In this document: piece after piece, positions 35,213 to 47,157 of the stretch | Position numbering within the stretch: position 1 is the first letter of the stretch | Layout of the letters: each line of letters opens with the position of its first letter | DNA from: Codonopsis lanceolata | Taxonomy: Eukaryota; Streptophyta; Magnoliopsida; Asterales; Campanulaceae | DNA length: 64,000 bases | Direction of reading: 5' to 3' | Assembly: GCA_013146195.2 (NCBI GenBank) | Contig: CM028380.1 | Span: forward strand, 86,182,049 to 86,246,048 | Translations under genes and position numbers: made by a program | The notes under the pieces: model-generated | Told to the model about the DNA's origin: nothing | Databases searched by the model: none | What the model saw: only the letters and a program-made list of their open reading frames with translations

Positions 35213-35404
35213 TTACCATTTTCGAAGATTTGCAGAAGACGAAGACAAAAGTGAAGCGAATCTGCAGAGTAAACTAACGAACAGGGCGAAGGAAGCAGAA
35301 AATTGTAGAGAGAAGTAGACTTTAGAGAGAGAGAGAGAAAGAAAGAGACAGTTTTGGTAAAAAGAACTTTTTGGCGGTTGAGGGTTTATAAAGGGGCGTG
35401 CCAT
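35213..35404 (-). promoter_or_regulatory. Promoter-like TATA box, pyrimidine-rich leader and splice donor upstream of the envelope-like region
   Basis: On the minus strand CTTTATAAACCC (near 35,385) is followed by a CTCTCTCTCTC leader and then AAAATGGTAAGAAATTT, i.e. an ATG overlapping a good splice donor. This resembles a plant core promoter with a leader intron. It lies between RNase H and the envelope-like frame. Confidence 0.45.
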
Positions 35405-35627
35405 CAGTCATAGAGACTTGTGAAACGTCATTAAGTCAGTCGCCTTTTAGATGACAAGACTTAATGAATGACGGCTTTTAGGAAAGAGAAAAGTGCCTTT
35501 TCAAATATACACTCAACCAATTTTCGAAATTAGTCCCTCTCAATTTGCATAAGCCTCCCTCCCAAAATTATAGTTTAAAAAGCTTATTTATCTTCCAGTG
35601 ACTTTAGAAATTCTCGATTTTGATAAT

Positions 35628-35722
35628 AATAAGTCTGCTTAAGATAAATTTGCAAGTCTGCTTAAAATAAATTTTCAAGTCTGCTTAAAATAAATTTTCA
35701 AGTCTGCTTAAAAATTTTAAGA
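35628..35722. repeat. 23-bp tandem repeat, 4 copies
   Basis: Unit aagtctgcttaaaataaattttc, with the first and last copies divergent. It lies just after the pol region on the minus strand. Confidence 0.9.
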
Positions 35723-35769
35723 AAAATTATTTTGGAAATATTATAATGAAAAGTTAATTTAGATAAAAT

Positions 35770-36360
35770 TTAAGCAGTCGGGTCAAGCATACCAAGCTCT
35801 CCCCTTAGATAAGCAAACCTGTCTGCTTCTAGAGCTTTGGTGAAGATGTCTGCTAGTTGATGGTCAGTTGAAATATACTTCATACTAATGTTTCTCTTTT
35901 CTACATTGTCCCTTAGAAAGTGATATCGAACATCGATATGCTTTGTCTTGGAGTGCATCACGGGATTGTATGTGATAGAGATCGCTGAGGTGTTATCACA
36001 CATGATTGGGCAGTCTGCTACTTTGATGTCGTAGTCCACCAACTGTTGTTTGATCCAAAGCAGTTGACAGCAGCAGCTACCAGCAGCTATGTACTCTGCT
36101 TCAGTGGTTGAGTTTGAAACGGATGCTTGTTTCTTGCTAGCCCAAGAGACGAGTCTGTCTCCTAGAAATTGACATGTTCCACTGGTGCTTTTTCTGTCAA
36201 TTTGACGCCAAAGATAGTTCTGATCCGAGTATCCAACCAAGTTGAAAGAGGATTCCTGGATACCGATACCTAAGTTGGTGGTATCTGATACGTATTTGAT
36301 GATTCTTTTGGCTGCAAGAAGATGTGACTCACGAGGATCTGCTTGAAATCTAGCACACAC
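35770..36360 (-). pseudogene. copia RNase H of the Sirevirus-like element
   Basis: The 196-residue frame shows LVGYSDQNYLW, DRKSTSGTCQFLGDRLVSWASKKQ, STTEAEYIAAGSCCCQLLW, KTKHIDVRYHFLRDNVE and DHQLADIFTKALE, the standard order of the copia RNase H domain. It overlaps the preceding RT frame by about 90 bases in another phase, so a frameshift joins them. The frame itself is intact to its stop. Confidence 0.92.
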
Positions 36361-37213
36361 TCCAACAAAGATACACTATGTCGTCCGGCGGTGAGGTAAA
36401 GCAGAGATCCAATTATCCCCCTATAGTGGGTGATATCAACTTTCTTTCCTTGTAAGTCCTTTGTAAGTTTGCATCTAGCAGCCATTGGAGTATCAAATGT
36501 GTTTGCTGTTTCCAATCCAAATTTTTTGACAAGATCTTTAGCATACTTGGATTGGCTGATGAATATTCCTTTGTTGGACTGTTGAATTTGAAGACCCAAG
36601 AAGAATGTGAGTTCTCCCATCATACTCATTTGAAACTTGCCACCATAAGCTGCTTTCAAATCGCTACACGCCTTCTCATTTGTGGATCCGAAAATGATAT
36701 CATCAACGTAGATCCGCACTACAGAGAATGTCCTTTCAGTGCTTGAGAATGAAGAGAGTGGTGTCAATCTTGCCTCGCACGAATCCTTGTTCAACCGTAA
36801 ATTTAGAAAGGGTTTCATACTGTGCTCGAGGAGCTTGCTTAAGACCATGAGAGCCTTCTTAAGCTTGTAAACATGAGTTTCTTTCCTTTTTCTACAAAGC
36901 CCGGAGGTTGAGCAACGTAGATCAAGCTTCTGAAGATCACCATTAAGAAAAGCGCTTGACATCCATTTGGTACAAAGACAAAGTCCTTTGTATGTAGCAT
37001 AGGCTAAGAAGATTCTCGATGGCTTCCAACCTTGCTACATCGAGCGAATGTTTCATCATAGTCGATTCCTTCTTCTTGTCGATATCCTTGTGCAACAAGT
37101 CTTGCTTTGTTTCTCACTATGTTTCCATCCTCATCCTTCTTGTTTCGAACACCCATTTTGTGCCAATGACCGTATGATCGCAGTGCTTTGGAACTAGCTT
37201 CCATACTTGGCAT
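36270..37213 (-). pseudogene. copia reverse transcriptase of the Sirevirus-like element
   Basis: The upstream frame (37,213-37,004) has KARLVAQGYRQEEGIDYDETFA. After a frameshift, the next (36,962-36,270) has SAFLNGDL, a shifted stretch, then VRIYVDDIIFGSTN with the YVDD catalytic box near 36,700, FFLGLQIQQSNKGIFISQSKYAKDLVKKF and LLYLTAGR. Several frameshifts preclude function. Confidence 0.9.
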
Positions 37214-37769
37214 CGCTCAAATTGTCAAGTTCTTTCTTGCATGGCTTCCACTAACTTGGATCTTGAAGAGCTTCTTCGATCTTCTTTTGGCTCTTCTTCA
37301 AACGAACGCAAGACGTAACATACATTCATTCTTGAGGATCTTCTCGCGCGCATCTAACATGAATGTCACCAATGATTTGAGAGATTGATCGATGATCTTT
37401 GCATGTTCTTGCAGACAACAGAATATGATGAGTTGTACCGCTTTCGCATGACAAGGTTCTATGAGGGCTATAGGAAGATCACCGTGTCTTGAAGAGAGTT
37501 ATGTTCGTAATTTGGTTCATAAGTGAGTTGAGGAATAGGATTTTCAAGTGATGAGAAACAAAGGGTTCTTGATTCGGATTTTCGGTGGTTGAAGTCTTCG
37601 TGACCCGCTTGATAGAAAATGATGGTCGTGAAAGTTTGATTGAGTTATCGGTGATGGATTAGGTATACTAGAGGTTGATGGTTGGGATGTACTGCCTCAA
37701 CATCAACAAAATCATCAAGAACATTTGGAGCCACATGTGGCTCTAATAAATCAAATTCATCAAATGAGA

Positions 37770-39060
37770 CATGAATGTATTCAACTATTTTTAATAAGCG
37801 TTGTTGAAAACCCCGTAAGTTTTGGAGTGTGAGGCATAACCCAAAAATACACCTTCATCGGCTTTATGATCAAATTTGCCTCGTAATCATTACCATTGTA
37901 GACTACAAAGCATTTACATGTACTAAGATTTTAAAAATCCAATGTTTGGGGTTTTACCTCTCCAAAGTTCATGGTGTTTTACCGTGAAATTTGTTGATCA
38001 AGGATCTGTTCCGAGAAGTAGGTCAGATTGACGGCTTCGCCTGTAGTGTTTGGGCAACTTTGCTTCAGAAGCATAGTTTTAGCAGCCTCGATAAGTGTTC
38101 TGCTCTTCCTTTCAAAGAACGCCGCTTTTGCTGAGTTCTTACGCCAGAAGTTGTGCCCAATACCGTGATCATCACAATACTTTGCTATTCCATTATTGGT
38201 GAACTCGCCATTGTCCGATCGAACGCCACCGATTTCATCGAAGTTTTTGCGCTTGCAATCTTCCTCGGTCAGAAGAAGATCGTATGTGTGGTCTTTTAGA
38301 CATCATCTCTGGCCCAAGTGTATCTGTATAATCATCCACTACTACTAGCGTGTATCCAAACCACCATAGCTAATAGTAGTGACCGGTCCGAAGAGATCCA
38401 TGTGTAGCGCTTGTAGAGGTCTTGTCGTGAGAGTCCCGGTTTGCTTTTTGAATGACGCTTTTGAGAGCTTTCCAAGTTGGCACGCTTTGCACGAACGATC
38501 ATGGTCACAGAGACCTTGGCAATCCTTTGACTAGACCTTCTTTAGATAGCTTGGCTAGATATTTGAAGTTCAAATGACCGAGCCTTTATGCCACAACCAA
38601 ATTTTTGTCTTGAGCGTAGTTAGCTACAAGACATAGATTAGCGCCTTTACCGTAGGCATTCAAATCTATCACATAGACATTCCCTTGTTCGTGACCGAAC
38701 TAAGGTTGAGCAAGAGACGGATCCTTGATATCACATCTGCTTGAGGAGAATTGACATATAAGCCCTTTGTCACGTAATGAGAAATACTGTGAGATTATGT
38801 TTCAAGCCTTCTACAGAGACTTTTCCGATGGAGAGATTTTCTAATGATGGATCCGTAGCCAATTGTTCTTCCTTTAGCATTGTCTCCGAAGATGACCGGA
38901 GGGCCTTCTCGCCGTAAATAATATTAGAGAAGGCGTGATTCTGGCCATGTGTCTGAGAGCCCGCTGATACCACACATCTTTCTTTTCTCGAATTTGAGTT
39001 AGCTACGAAGCACACCTCGAGATGTAAGGATAAGAAAATCATGGTCCCTTTTATTTTTCT
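37770..39060 (-). pseudogene. copia protease-integrase remnant, heavily frameshifted
   Basis: Recognisable pieces in order down the minus strand: a CVVSAGSQT...-type frame next to the protease region (38,770-39,042), RLGHLNFKYLAKLSKEGLV, HMDLFGPVTT, VRSDNGEF, DDHGIGHNF and FLGYASHSKTYGVF. They switch among all three frames, often within 50-100 bases, by apparent single-base deletions. This is denser damage than in the RNase H region of the same element. Confidence 0.85.
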
Positions 39061-39202
39061 TATGGGTCCAAATGGTTAGCGTATTTTTGGAACCCATACT
39101 TGCCCGATTTTTGAATGGGATCCAACAGTTTCATGATGGATTTCAGCCAGCATTCATGGACCAGTGGCCAAAACACTTACAAAATGTACGTTGATGAAAA
39201 TT

Positions 39203-39302
39203 NNNNNNNNNNNNNNNNNNNNNNNNNNNNNNNNNNNNNNNNNNNNNNNNNNNNNNNNNNNNNNNNNNNNNNNNNNNNNNNNNNNNNNNNNNNNNNNNNN
39301 NN
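39203..39302. other. Assembly gap (100 N)
   Basis: Exactly 100 N, the usual placeholder for a gap of unknown length. To its left is the start of the Sirevirus-like protease region; to its right is the middle of a gypsy reverse transcriptase. Both continue into the gap. Confidence 0.99.
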
Positions 39303-39660
39303 AAATATAGAAATCATGCATCTTTGAAAAGTAGCTGGTGCATTACACAACCCAAAAAGGCATTCTCCTAAAAGCAAAAGTACCAAAGGGACATAAATGT
39401 TGTTTTCTCTGGTCTTCAGTGCAACAGGATCTGATTATACCCAAAAACCATCAAGAAAAACAATAATATTCATGACTTGCTAATCTTTCAAGAATTTGGT
39501 CAATAAAGGAAAGTGGTCTTTCCTTGTTGCCGCATTTAATTTTACGCAAATCGATACACATTCTATAACCGCTATAGTCCTTGTAGGGACTAATTCATCT
39601 TTATCATTTTAACAACCGTAATTCCTCGATTTCTTAGGAACTACTTGAGCAGGACTAACC
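39303..39660 (-). pseudogene. gypsy reverse transcriptase fragment
   Basis: The minus strand holds GYRMCIDLRKIN, KDHFPL and, near the gap, FGLCNAPATFQRCMISIF, standard Ty3/gypsy RT motifs, in different frames because of small indels. The catalytic YLDD box would be within the gap. Confidence 0.88.
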
Positions 39661-40368
39661 CATTTACTATCTCGATATAGGGTAAATTATACCCGCATCT
39701 AAGAGCTTAAGAACTTCTTTCCTAACGCCTTCTTCCATGTGTGGGTTAAGTCTTCTTTGTCTTTTTCTCTAGAAGGTTTACTACCTTCTTTCTAAATGTA
39801 TTTTATGCATACACATAGAGGGACTAATTCCTTTTAAGTCGCTAAGACCATCCTAAGGCTTCTATGTGTCCATAAAACTTTTAACAAACTTTCTTGTTTT
39901 TCTCGTTAAGTCGGCTGCTATAATAACAGTAAAGTGTTACCTTCCCTAAAAATGCATATTTTAAGTGGGATGGTAATGGCTTTAATTCTTCGACTTTGGG
40001 AGAATTAATGGAAGGCATAAATTTAATTTTCTGCTTTTATTGTTTCTTTTATTTTAGCCTCATTATTCTCTTCTTGCTTTTCTTCCTCAATATCTTTTAT
40101 CTCAATTTCTTCAAAGAGAGATTTAGAATCTCTACTTCATCATCTTTAATTTCATAACTTTCTTCTACTACTTTCTACGACTCATCAATTATTTTCGATT
40201 CTATCTTTATCTCTTTTCATCTTTCTTTTACTAGCTTCTAACTTTTCTTTTTCTAATCTTTCTTCTTCTTCTATTTCTCTTTCAATTTCCTCAATGTCAA
40301 TTTTTATGGGAGGGATAGGGCTATCATCATAGACAATAAATCTATCTCTCTCATAATCTTGCTCTTCT

Positions 40369-40761
40369 TCAAAAGTTAAAAGCACTCATGTCACTAGGTC
40401 TATTCATAGCATCGAACACAGAAATTTCAACTGTTTCACCTAGGACTGACATTGTGAGTTTACCATTTTTCACATTAATCATTGTATTAGCAGTTGCCAT
40501 AAATGGTCTGCCTAACAATATTGGGACTTCATTATTAGTGCATATCTTCCTTTCCATCTCTAGAACCACAAAGTCTACTGGTATGATCAATTTATCAACC
40601 TGAACTAGGATATCTTCCACTATACCCAAGGGATATTTAACTGAGCGATCAGCTAATTGTAATTGCATATTAGTGGGTTTTAGTTCTCCTAAACCTAATT
40701 GTTTATAGACCGCGAAAGGCATCAAGTTAATACTTGCTCCTAAATCTAGCATTGCTTTCAT
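40369..40761 (-). pseudogene. gypsy aspartic protease (retropepsin) domain
   Basis: The 130-residue frame shows the retropepsin pattern: AMLDLGASINLMPFAVYKQLG, where DLGAS is the active-site motif, LQLADRSVKYPLGIVEDILV, VDFVVLEME and PILLGRPFMATANTMINVK. It would cut the Gag-Pol polyprotein. The frame is intact but separated from Gag by a break at ~40,761-40,811. A charged linker (EEIEREIEEEERLEKEKLE) follows at 40,185-40,385. Confidence 0.92.
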
Positions 40762-40810
40762 CTTTTAGAGCTTCCCAAGGAGACTTGGATATTAAAGCTA
40801 CCCGGGTCTT

Positions 40811-42450
40811 TCAACTTAGGTGGTAATTCGGGTTGTAAACATAATCGACGTTTTCAGAAACAACAATCTTTTCGTTGTTTTCAAACTTGTGTTTCTTAGA
40901 GTGAAGATCTTTGAAAAACTTTGCATAAGCTGGAATATTTTTAATAACATTAAGCAAAGGTAAATTAACATTTACTTTGGATAACATATTATAAATTTCC
41001 GTGAATTGTTTGTCCATTCGGTTTTTCATAAGTCTTCTTGGAAACGGAATTGGAGGAACATATGGTGGTGGAGCCACATAAGGTTCCTCTTCTTCTTGAT
41101 CTAAATCTTTATCTTCTTCAACTGTATTATCTTTATTTTGAATTTCTTTTTCTTTTTCTTGTTCCTTATTTGGAACCTCTAACTCTACTTCTACTTCTTT
41201 TTCTTTTTCTACCTCTTGATTACTTAAATCATTAATCACTTTATCACTATCACTATCTTTTTCAATTTCTTTTTCTATTACTTTTTCGTAATTTTCTATC
41301 AGAGCATGCATATTAGAAGAAGGATCGAATCACTTACCTCTTCACCTATCACCTTACCACTTCGCAGACGGTGATTGACTTAGCTTGCTCGCTTGACTAG
41401 GAACTTCCCTTCTTCTCTTTTATTTGCTTCGAACTTTCAATATGTTTCTTCGATTTTCAATTTCTTCAAGCATGTACTTCATCAAAGCTGCTTGACCTTT
41501 ACTAGCTACTTCTTGCTTGGGAACTTCTTCAATTCTCAACTGATTTTGATTTGGCATTTGTGGAGGTTGTGGTGGTTGAGGTTGGAATTGTTGAGGTTGC
41601 AAAGGCTTATTTCCTCCCCAAGAAAAGTTAGGATGATTCCTCCAACCAGGATTATATGTATTTGAATAAGGATCATTCCTTGGCTTTGAGGATACATATT
41701 CATAGCATTAGCCTGTTCAGAATACATAGCACTTGACGGACAAAAATTAGTAGCATGAGAATATAATCCACATAAAGCACATGCTTCTTGAATTTGCCAA
41801 TTTTCAAATTGAGCTTGTGTATTTGAATTATCTTGCAATTGATATAGGCTCCTATTTTTACCTCTAGCACTTTTCTGTTGGGAATTAATACTTAGCATCT
41901 CAAATAATTCTTCTAGTGCTTACGGTGTCATTCTATTAATAGAACCACCACTGCACTATCAACCATAGTTTGTAAACCCGCGAAAGACCATGATAAAATT
42001 GAAGCACTAACACATGTTGAGCCAAATTATGATGAGGACACATAATAAGCGTATTTTTAAATCTATCCCATGACTCATGGAATGTTTCACTCGGTTCATT
42101 TTGGAATGACATGATTTGTTTTCTATACTCGTAAGAGATGCATGTTTGTAAAATTTGCTCATAAACAAATCATATAATTGTGCCCAAGTATAAACACTGC
42201 TTTGGTGTTAGGTTCATAAACCATCTCTTTGCCAATTCTTTTAATGCACTGGAAAATATTTCATTTTAATTTGATCTTCAGTCAACCCTCCTAAAGGAAA
42301 AGTACTCATCATGTATTCATATTCTCTTAAGAAACTGACAGGATCTTCATGGGGCATCCCATGAAAAGATGGTATGGCATTAAAATAATGTCCTTTTAGC
42401 TCAAAATTCCTAACAAAGATCGGCAAGACTAGACATGATGTCACCACATT
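40811..42450 (-). pseudogene. gypsy gag remnant
   Basis: Three pieces: a capsid-like part (42,447-42,241, and shifted text to ~41,950 including ESWDRF and CPHHNLAQHVL), a CCHC knuckle CALCGLYSHATNFC at ~41,790-41,750, and a Glu/Lys-rich C-terminal part ending PYVPPIPFPRRLMKNRMDKQ and KNIPAYAKFFKDL (41,311-40,811). Several frameshifts separate them. Confidence 0.85.
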
Positions 42451-42902
42451 TAATGAAGGTCTACTAAATCATTAATAGTTCTTTGATTTACAACTACTTC
42501 CATATTTCTTCTTGCAGCTCTTCTTGTCTTTGATTCCTATTGACCGGGTCAACTAGGTTTTCGTGATTACGAATTATTGTTATTTTCTTCCATTGTAGGA
42601 TCAACCAGAGGATCCTCTTGATTCATTGGTCTTGATTATCGTGCTCGAAAGCTAGATTTTCAAAATATTTGGTATCTTTTAACAATATTTATATCTTGAT
42701 CTAAGTCTACCAATTCAGGATTTAAAGATCTACGACCTTGCATAAAAATAAATTAAAGCAATTTAAAAACAACTAACTATTAAAATAAAATAAAATAAAA
42801 TCTTTTTGTATTTTTATTTTTATAAAAACAGAAAATTAAACTAAAAACTAAATTAAATTAAAAACTACGCTACCTACAAACTAACTACGTGAACTAGCTT
42901 GT

Positions 42903-42918
42903 CCTAAGAACGGCGCCA
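42903..42918 (-). promoter_or_regulatory. Primer binding site, tRNA-Asp type
   Basis: The minus strand reads TGGCGCCGTTCTTAGG seven bases after the LTR end. TGGCGCCGTT is the classic Athila-type match to tRNA-Asp. Confidence 0.85.
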
Positions 42919-42925
42919 AAAAACT

Positions 42926-44220
42926 TGATCGATGTTTTATTTATCTATTTCCTTGCAAGTGTACAAGACTATTATAGAATAGACTGGAAGCAAGGGTCGA
43001 ACCCACAGAGACAAGTGATCACGAACAAGGCGATTATAGATAGCAAATTATTAACCTAAGGGGGGTTTTTATGTTTAATTCTACTCTAATCTACTAGTTA
43101 TAGATGTTTAACTAATTAGACAGTAATAACAGATATGAAGATCTTATGGTGAGTGGAAATCTAGGATTCTGGGTTTCACTTATATCTCCTTTATGTTCAA
43201 TTCATAATAATGTCATTCAATGTCTTGGGTTCGTTCACTAAAAATAGATATGGTCTGTTGAACAATTGGTTCAGCCTCCATCCCCGCAAAATTCACCCAT
43301 TCCATATCCTAAGCACAGGAACTGTCAATCTAGCTGTCACCTAGATTTATGATCTATCTGTCACCTAGATCATATAAGAACCTGGTCCTAACTTATCACT
43401 CTCGTGCTTCGATAGGTCCAATTTATTGTGTTGGTGAGCCAAGTTACGACATATGCACTTGGTCATGCGCTTATCCGCACCTCTAAGCCTTTATTATTTG
43501 CGATTACATTCATTTGTTCAAAGCAAAATAATATAGGGGTTGATAAACAACACAATCAACAAGCATTGAATAGACATATATATATGAATCAAAACATAAA
43601 TTCGATACAAGTTACCTCCCACCTCCTAGATTAGGGATGATTTAGTTCATCATAGACGATGAACAGCACATGGAGATGATGGGAGACATGATTTGATCTT
43701 CAATACTTGAAATTACAAAACCTAATTATGTTATACAATCTAAAACTACCTAAAATCTATGTAAAGAGAGCTTCCAGCCGTCCTCCTTATCTTAGGCTCG
43801 GCATCTGACTTCTATATATACTCGGGAGTTGTGATTGGATCGAATGACTGTGTGAAAACCCGAAAATTGAGCATTCTGCCTACCCTGTGGTCGCAAGGTG
43901 TTGGATACCTTGCGTCTGCAAGGTCTCCAGTGTGTGTGGCTTTTGATGCTTTGATAGCGACTTCGGGGCCTATATCGCCTACCTTGCGGTCGCAGGTGCG
44001 AGGCACCTTGCGTCAAGGTGTCCAGATTGAGCCTTTTATTTTTTCTTTTTTTCTTTCTTTGTAATTTGCACTTAAAAACCTGGAGTTTCGCATATTTTCA
44101 CAATAATCATGAAACTTACAAAACTCACCGAAAACATATATTAGTACTCAAAAGACTCGTGAAATAGCATAATTTAAGTCATAGAAGTATATAAAATCGA
44201 CGTATAAAATACATCGATCA
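42926..44220 (-). repeat. 5' LTR of the gypsy element
   Basis: On the plus strand it starts tgatcgatgtttta and ends atacatcgatca; the termini TGATCGATGT/ACATCGATCA are a perfect 10-base inverted repeat with TG...CA ends. 1,295 bp. Beyond it, LINE coding sequence begins immediately. Confidence 0.9.
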
Positions 44221-45352
44221 ACCAACATTTCCAAGGGAAGGAATGAGAAGAAGAAAGGCAACCCACAAGAACTTTAGAATCCAACACCACTACAGTTCCA
44301 CGAAAACCAGCTTCTTTAAGCCATTTCACTCCCTCTAATAAAGCCTTAGCTTCAACAATAGTGTTCGAAGCAGAATCATAATGCGAAGAATAAGCATAAA
44401 TAAAGTTTCCAGAAGAATCGCGAACAATACCGCCACCTCCACAAATACCAGGATTGCCATGGGAGACCCCATCAAAATGAATCTTAACCAAAGGAGAAGG
44501 AGGACGCATCCAACGAATAATCTGAATCCTTGGTTGAGCAATAAGGGTTGAATTATGATTAGAGGAGAAGGCAGCCTTAATGGCAGAAAGGTCTTGACGA
44601 ATAGTGTGAATTAAGGCCAAAGAGGATTGACCATGACCTTCAAAAAAGAAGGCATTTCTATTCTTCCAAATATTCCATAAAATTAGAGATGGAAGAACAA
44701 CATGAGCCAAAGAAGGCTTGAGAAAAAGCCACCAAGAAAGGCAAACCTGGGAAATAGAAGAGGGCCGAAAAGTGACCTGATATTCAGCACAAAATGTAGA
44801 CCAAATATATGATGCAGAAGGAGAATTCAGGAATACATGGTTGAAGGTCTCAGATTGACTAGAAGTACAACATCGACATTTGGAAACCATGTGAAATCCC
44901 TTTTTCAATAGAGCTTCATCTATGGGGAGCTTATGATGAAAAAGCCTCCACATGAAAATACTAATTTGCTGAGGAACTTTAGGGTGCCAATAAAACTTAG
45001 AGGTTAATAACATAGGTTTTGGGACCCTGAGATGCTGCCAAGCCGAAGTAAGGGAGAAGTGGCCCGTAGATGATAGGGTCCAGCAAGGAGAATCGTCGAT
45101 ATCCTGAAAGAGAGAAATCTGGTTTCTAATACGCTGCAAGTCAGATGGCTGGAGACGGGCAGCAATAACGGGTGCACTAGATAAATCATCTTGAAAGAGT
45201 TCTCGCACCGTAGAGGTCTGAATAGATTGGGGTCTAGAAACAAGACCACCGTCCAGCTCGACAAATGGCCGTGAATCAATCATGCGACACCAAACATGAG
45301 AACCCCTAATAGAGACCTGAGTAGGATGATGATGAGAACAATACTTGGCCAT
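44221..45352 (-). pseudogene. LINE ORF2 C-terminus: zf-RVT and RNase H
   Basis: The frame carries FYWHPKVPQQISIFMWRL, then CRCCTSSQSETFNHVF (zf-RVT), then RNase H: KIHFDGVSHGNPG, GGGGIVRDSSGNF, VEAKALLEGVKWL and VVLDSKVLVGCL. The RNase H domain is cut near its end by the gypsy LTR; residues after the junction are LTR translation. One stop separates it from the RT frame. Confidence 0.92.
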
Positions 45353-45358
45353 AAGAAA

Positions 45359-47086
45359 CTAAGACCAAAGAGTTTGTTTGGTGCGAAATCGCCACCAAAT
45401 ACTAGTCGAATAGGCTCGAACCACATCCTGTAAAGAACGAATCCCAGCTCTTCCCTCAAATACAGGAGTGCAGCATTGAGTCCAAGAAATCCAATGAAAT
45501 CGCTGATGATGATCAATATGGCCCCAAAAAAAATTAGCTAACATTTTTTCCACCATGCGAATTACGGATTTTGGGGGATCAAGAGCTGCAATCTGATAAG
45601 CAGTAATGGAATGAAGGACTGAATTGATGAGGGTTATCTTACCAGCAGCAGATAAAAATGCACCAACCCACGATTCAATCCGAGATCTGATTTTTAAAAT
45701 TAGGGGATCAAAATATCTCTTCAATTTTCGCCCACAAAATAAGGGGCATCCCAAATAAATAAGAGGGAATTCCTTACGAATATAGCCCAAAAGGGAAGCA
45801 ATAGAAAGAACCCGATCAGGAGGGAGCTTGGAAGAAACAGTAAAACTCCATTTGCTAGAGTTGACTAACTGGCCTGAAAGCTGCTCATAATGAGAGATAA
45901 GTTGTTGATGCCTTAAGAGAGATAGAGTGCTGCCATTAGAAAAAAATATGATATCGTCTGCAAACGCCAAGTGAGAAATGATAGGACAGCCACTAGCCGA
46001 TGAGAAAGCAAGGTGAGGGTGAGAAGAGTGCAAATCATTTAAACTCCGACTAAGAACCTCGACCACAATAATGAATAGAGCAGGGGACATAGGATCACCT
46101 TGGCGAAGCCCTCTAGAAGAAGGGAAGAAACCAGAAGGAGAGCCATTAACCAATATCGAAAACCAATTATTGGAGATGAGACGCCAAACCATATCAATGA
46201 AAGTCTCACAAAAACCAAAACGACGGAGCACTTTAATGAGAAAAAACCAGTCAACTCTATCAAAGGCTTTGGACATATCCAGCTTCAAAATAATGTTGGA
46301 ACCAGCAATCTTCTTATTAAGGGAAGTCATTTGCGCTAGAAGGATGATGTCTTGAATAATACGCCCTTTGACAAAACCACTTTGATTCAGAGAAATAATA
46401 TCTGGGAGAATATCAGCCAGGCGAGAAGCAATGATCTTTGAGATGACTTTGTTACTAAAGTTGCAAAGACTAATGGGCCTGAAGTCGAAAAATGAAGAAG
46501 GATTGTCAGTTTTAGGAATAGTGACAATAAGAGTGCTAGTCCAACTACGTGGCAGGGAAAACCCAGAAAAAAACTCCAAAATAACAGCATGGAGATCTGG
46601 ACCAATAATATCCCAACAGTGGGAAAAAAATAAACCAGAGAAACCATCCGGGCCAGCAGCACGATCACCATTCATAGAAAAAACTGCAGTCTTGACCTCA
46701 TCCAAGGAAGGATAGGCAGCACGAGAAGAGTTCATATCACTAGTGATGAGTGATGGAATAGAGGAAATACGATCATTATCAAAAGTGGGAGTAGCCTGAA
46801 GTTGAGACTGAAAATGATGAATAGCATGATCCCTAATGCCCGAATCAGAAGAAATCACCTGGCCATCAGAGCCTATTATGGAGTGAATGTGTAATTTACG
46901 ACGAGCATGTTTAACAGAAGCATGAAATAATTTGGTGTTGCCATCACCTTCTTTAAGCCACGTAATTCTAGATTTTTGGCGCCAATAATTCTCCTCAATT
47001 TTGAGAGCTCGCTTAAGATTAGCATTAGCCTGGTTCATAGAAGCTCTATTCTCAGGGGTTCTGGATGCCTCAAAAAGAAATTCCAA
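45359..47086 (-). pseudogene. LINE ORF2 reverse transcriptase
   Basis: A 575-residue uninterrupted stretch with KEGDGNTKLFH, DRAAGPDGFSGLFF, FRPISLCNF, KLDMSKAFDRVDW, GLRQGDPMSPALF, the catalytic LAFADDIIFFSNG (FADD) and the thumb region. This is the best-preserved part of the LINE. It is bounded by nonsense codons at both ends in the same frame as the C-terminal part. Confidence 0.93.
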
Positions 47087-47157
47087 TCACTGAACTTCAT
47101 CTTCAGGACGTTGGATATTGGTGAAAATATTACCAAAGACGTCTTTATTCCATAATT

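Larger units (their letters stand above)
30833..39202 (-). mobile_element. Sirevirus-like Ty1/copia retrotransposon, decayed, cut by the assembly gap
   Basis: Reading down the minus strand from the gap: protease/GAG-pre-integrase (~39,060-38,640), integrase (~38,640-37,770), reverse transcriptase (37,213-36,270), RNase H (36,360-35,770), a ~3.3-kb extra region with an envelope-like frame, polypurine tract and 3' LTR. The extra frame between RNase H and the 3' LTR is the hallmark of Sireviruses among copia elements. Gag, primer site and 5' LTR would lie in or beyond the gap. Confidence 0.85.
39303..44220 (-). mobile_element. Ty3/gypsy retrotransposon (Athila/Tat-like), 5' part only
   Basis: Down the minus strand: 5' LTR (44,220-42,926), tRNA-Asp-type primer site, gag (~42,450-40,811), aspartic protease (40,761-40,369), then the start of reverse transcriptase (39,660-39,303) running into the gap. 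This element is inserted in the RNase H domain of the LINE at 44,221. The lineage call rests on the primer site and Gag/protease text. Confidence 0.85.

Noticed and set aside
46071..46715. Plus-strand open frames opposite the LINE reverse transcriptase
   Set aside because: Antisense shadows of a long, motif-bearing minus-strand frame.
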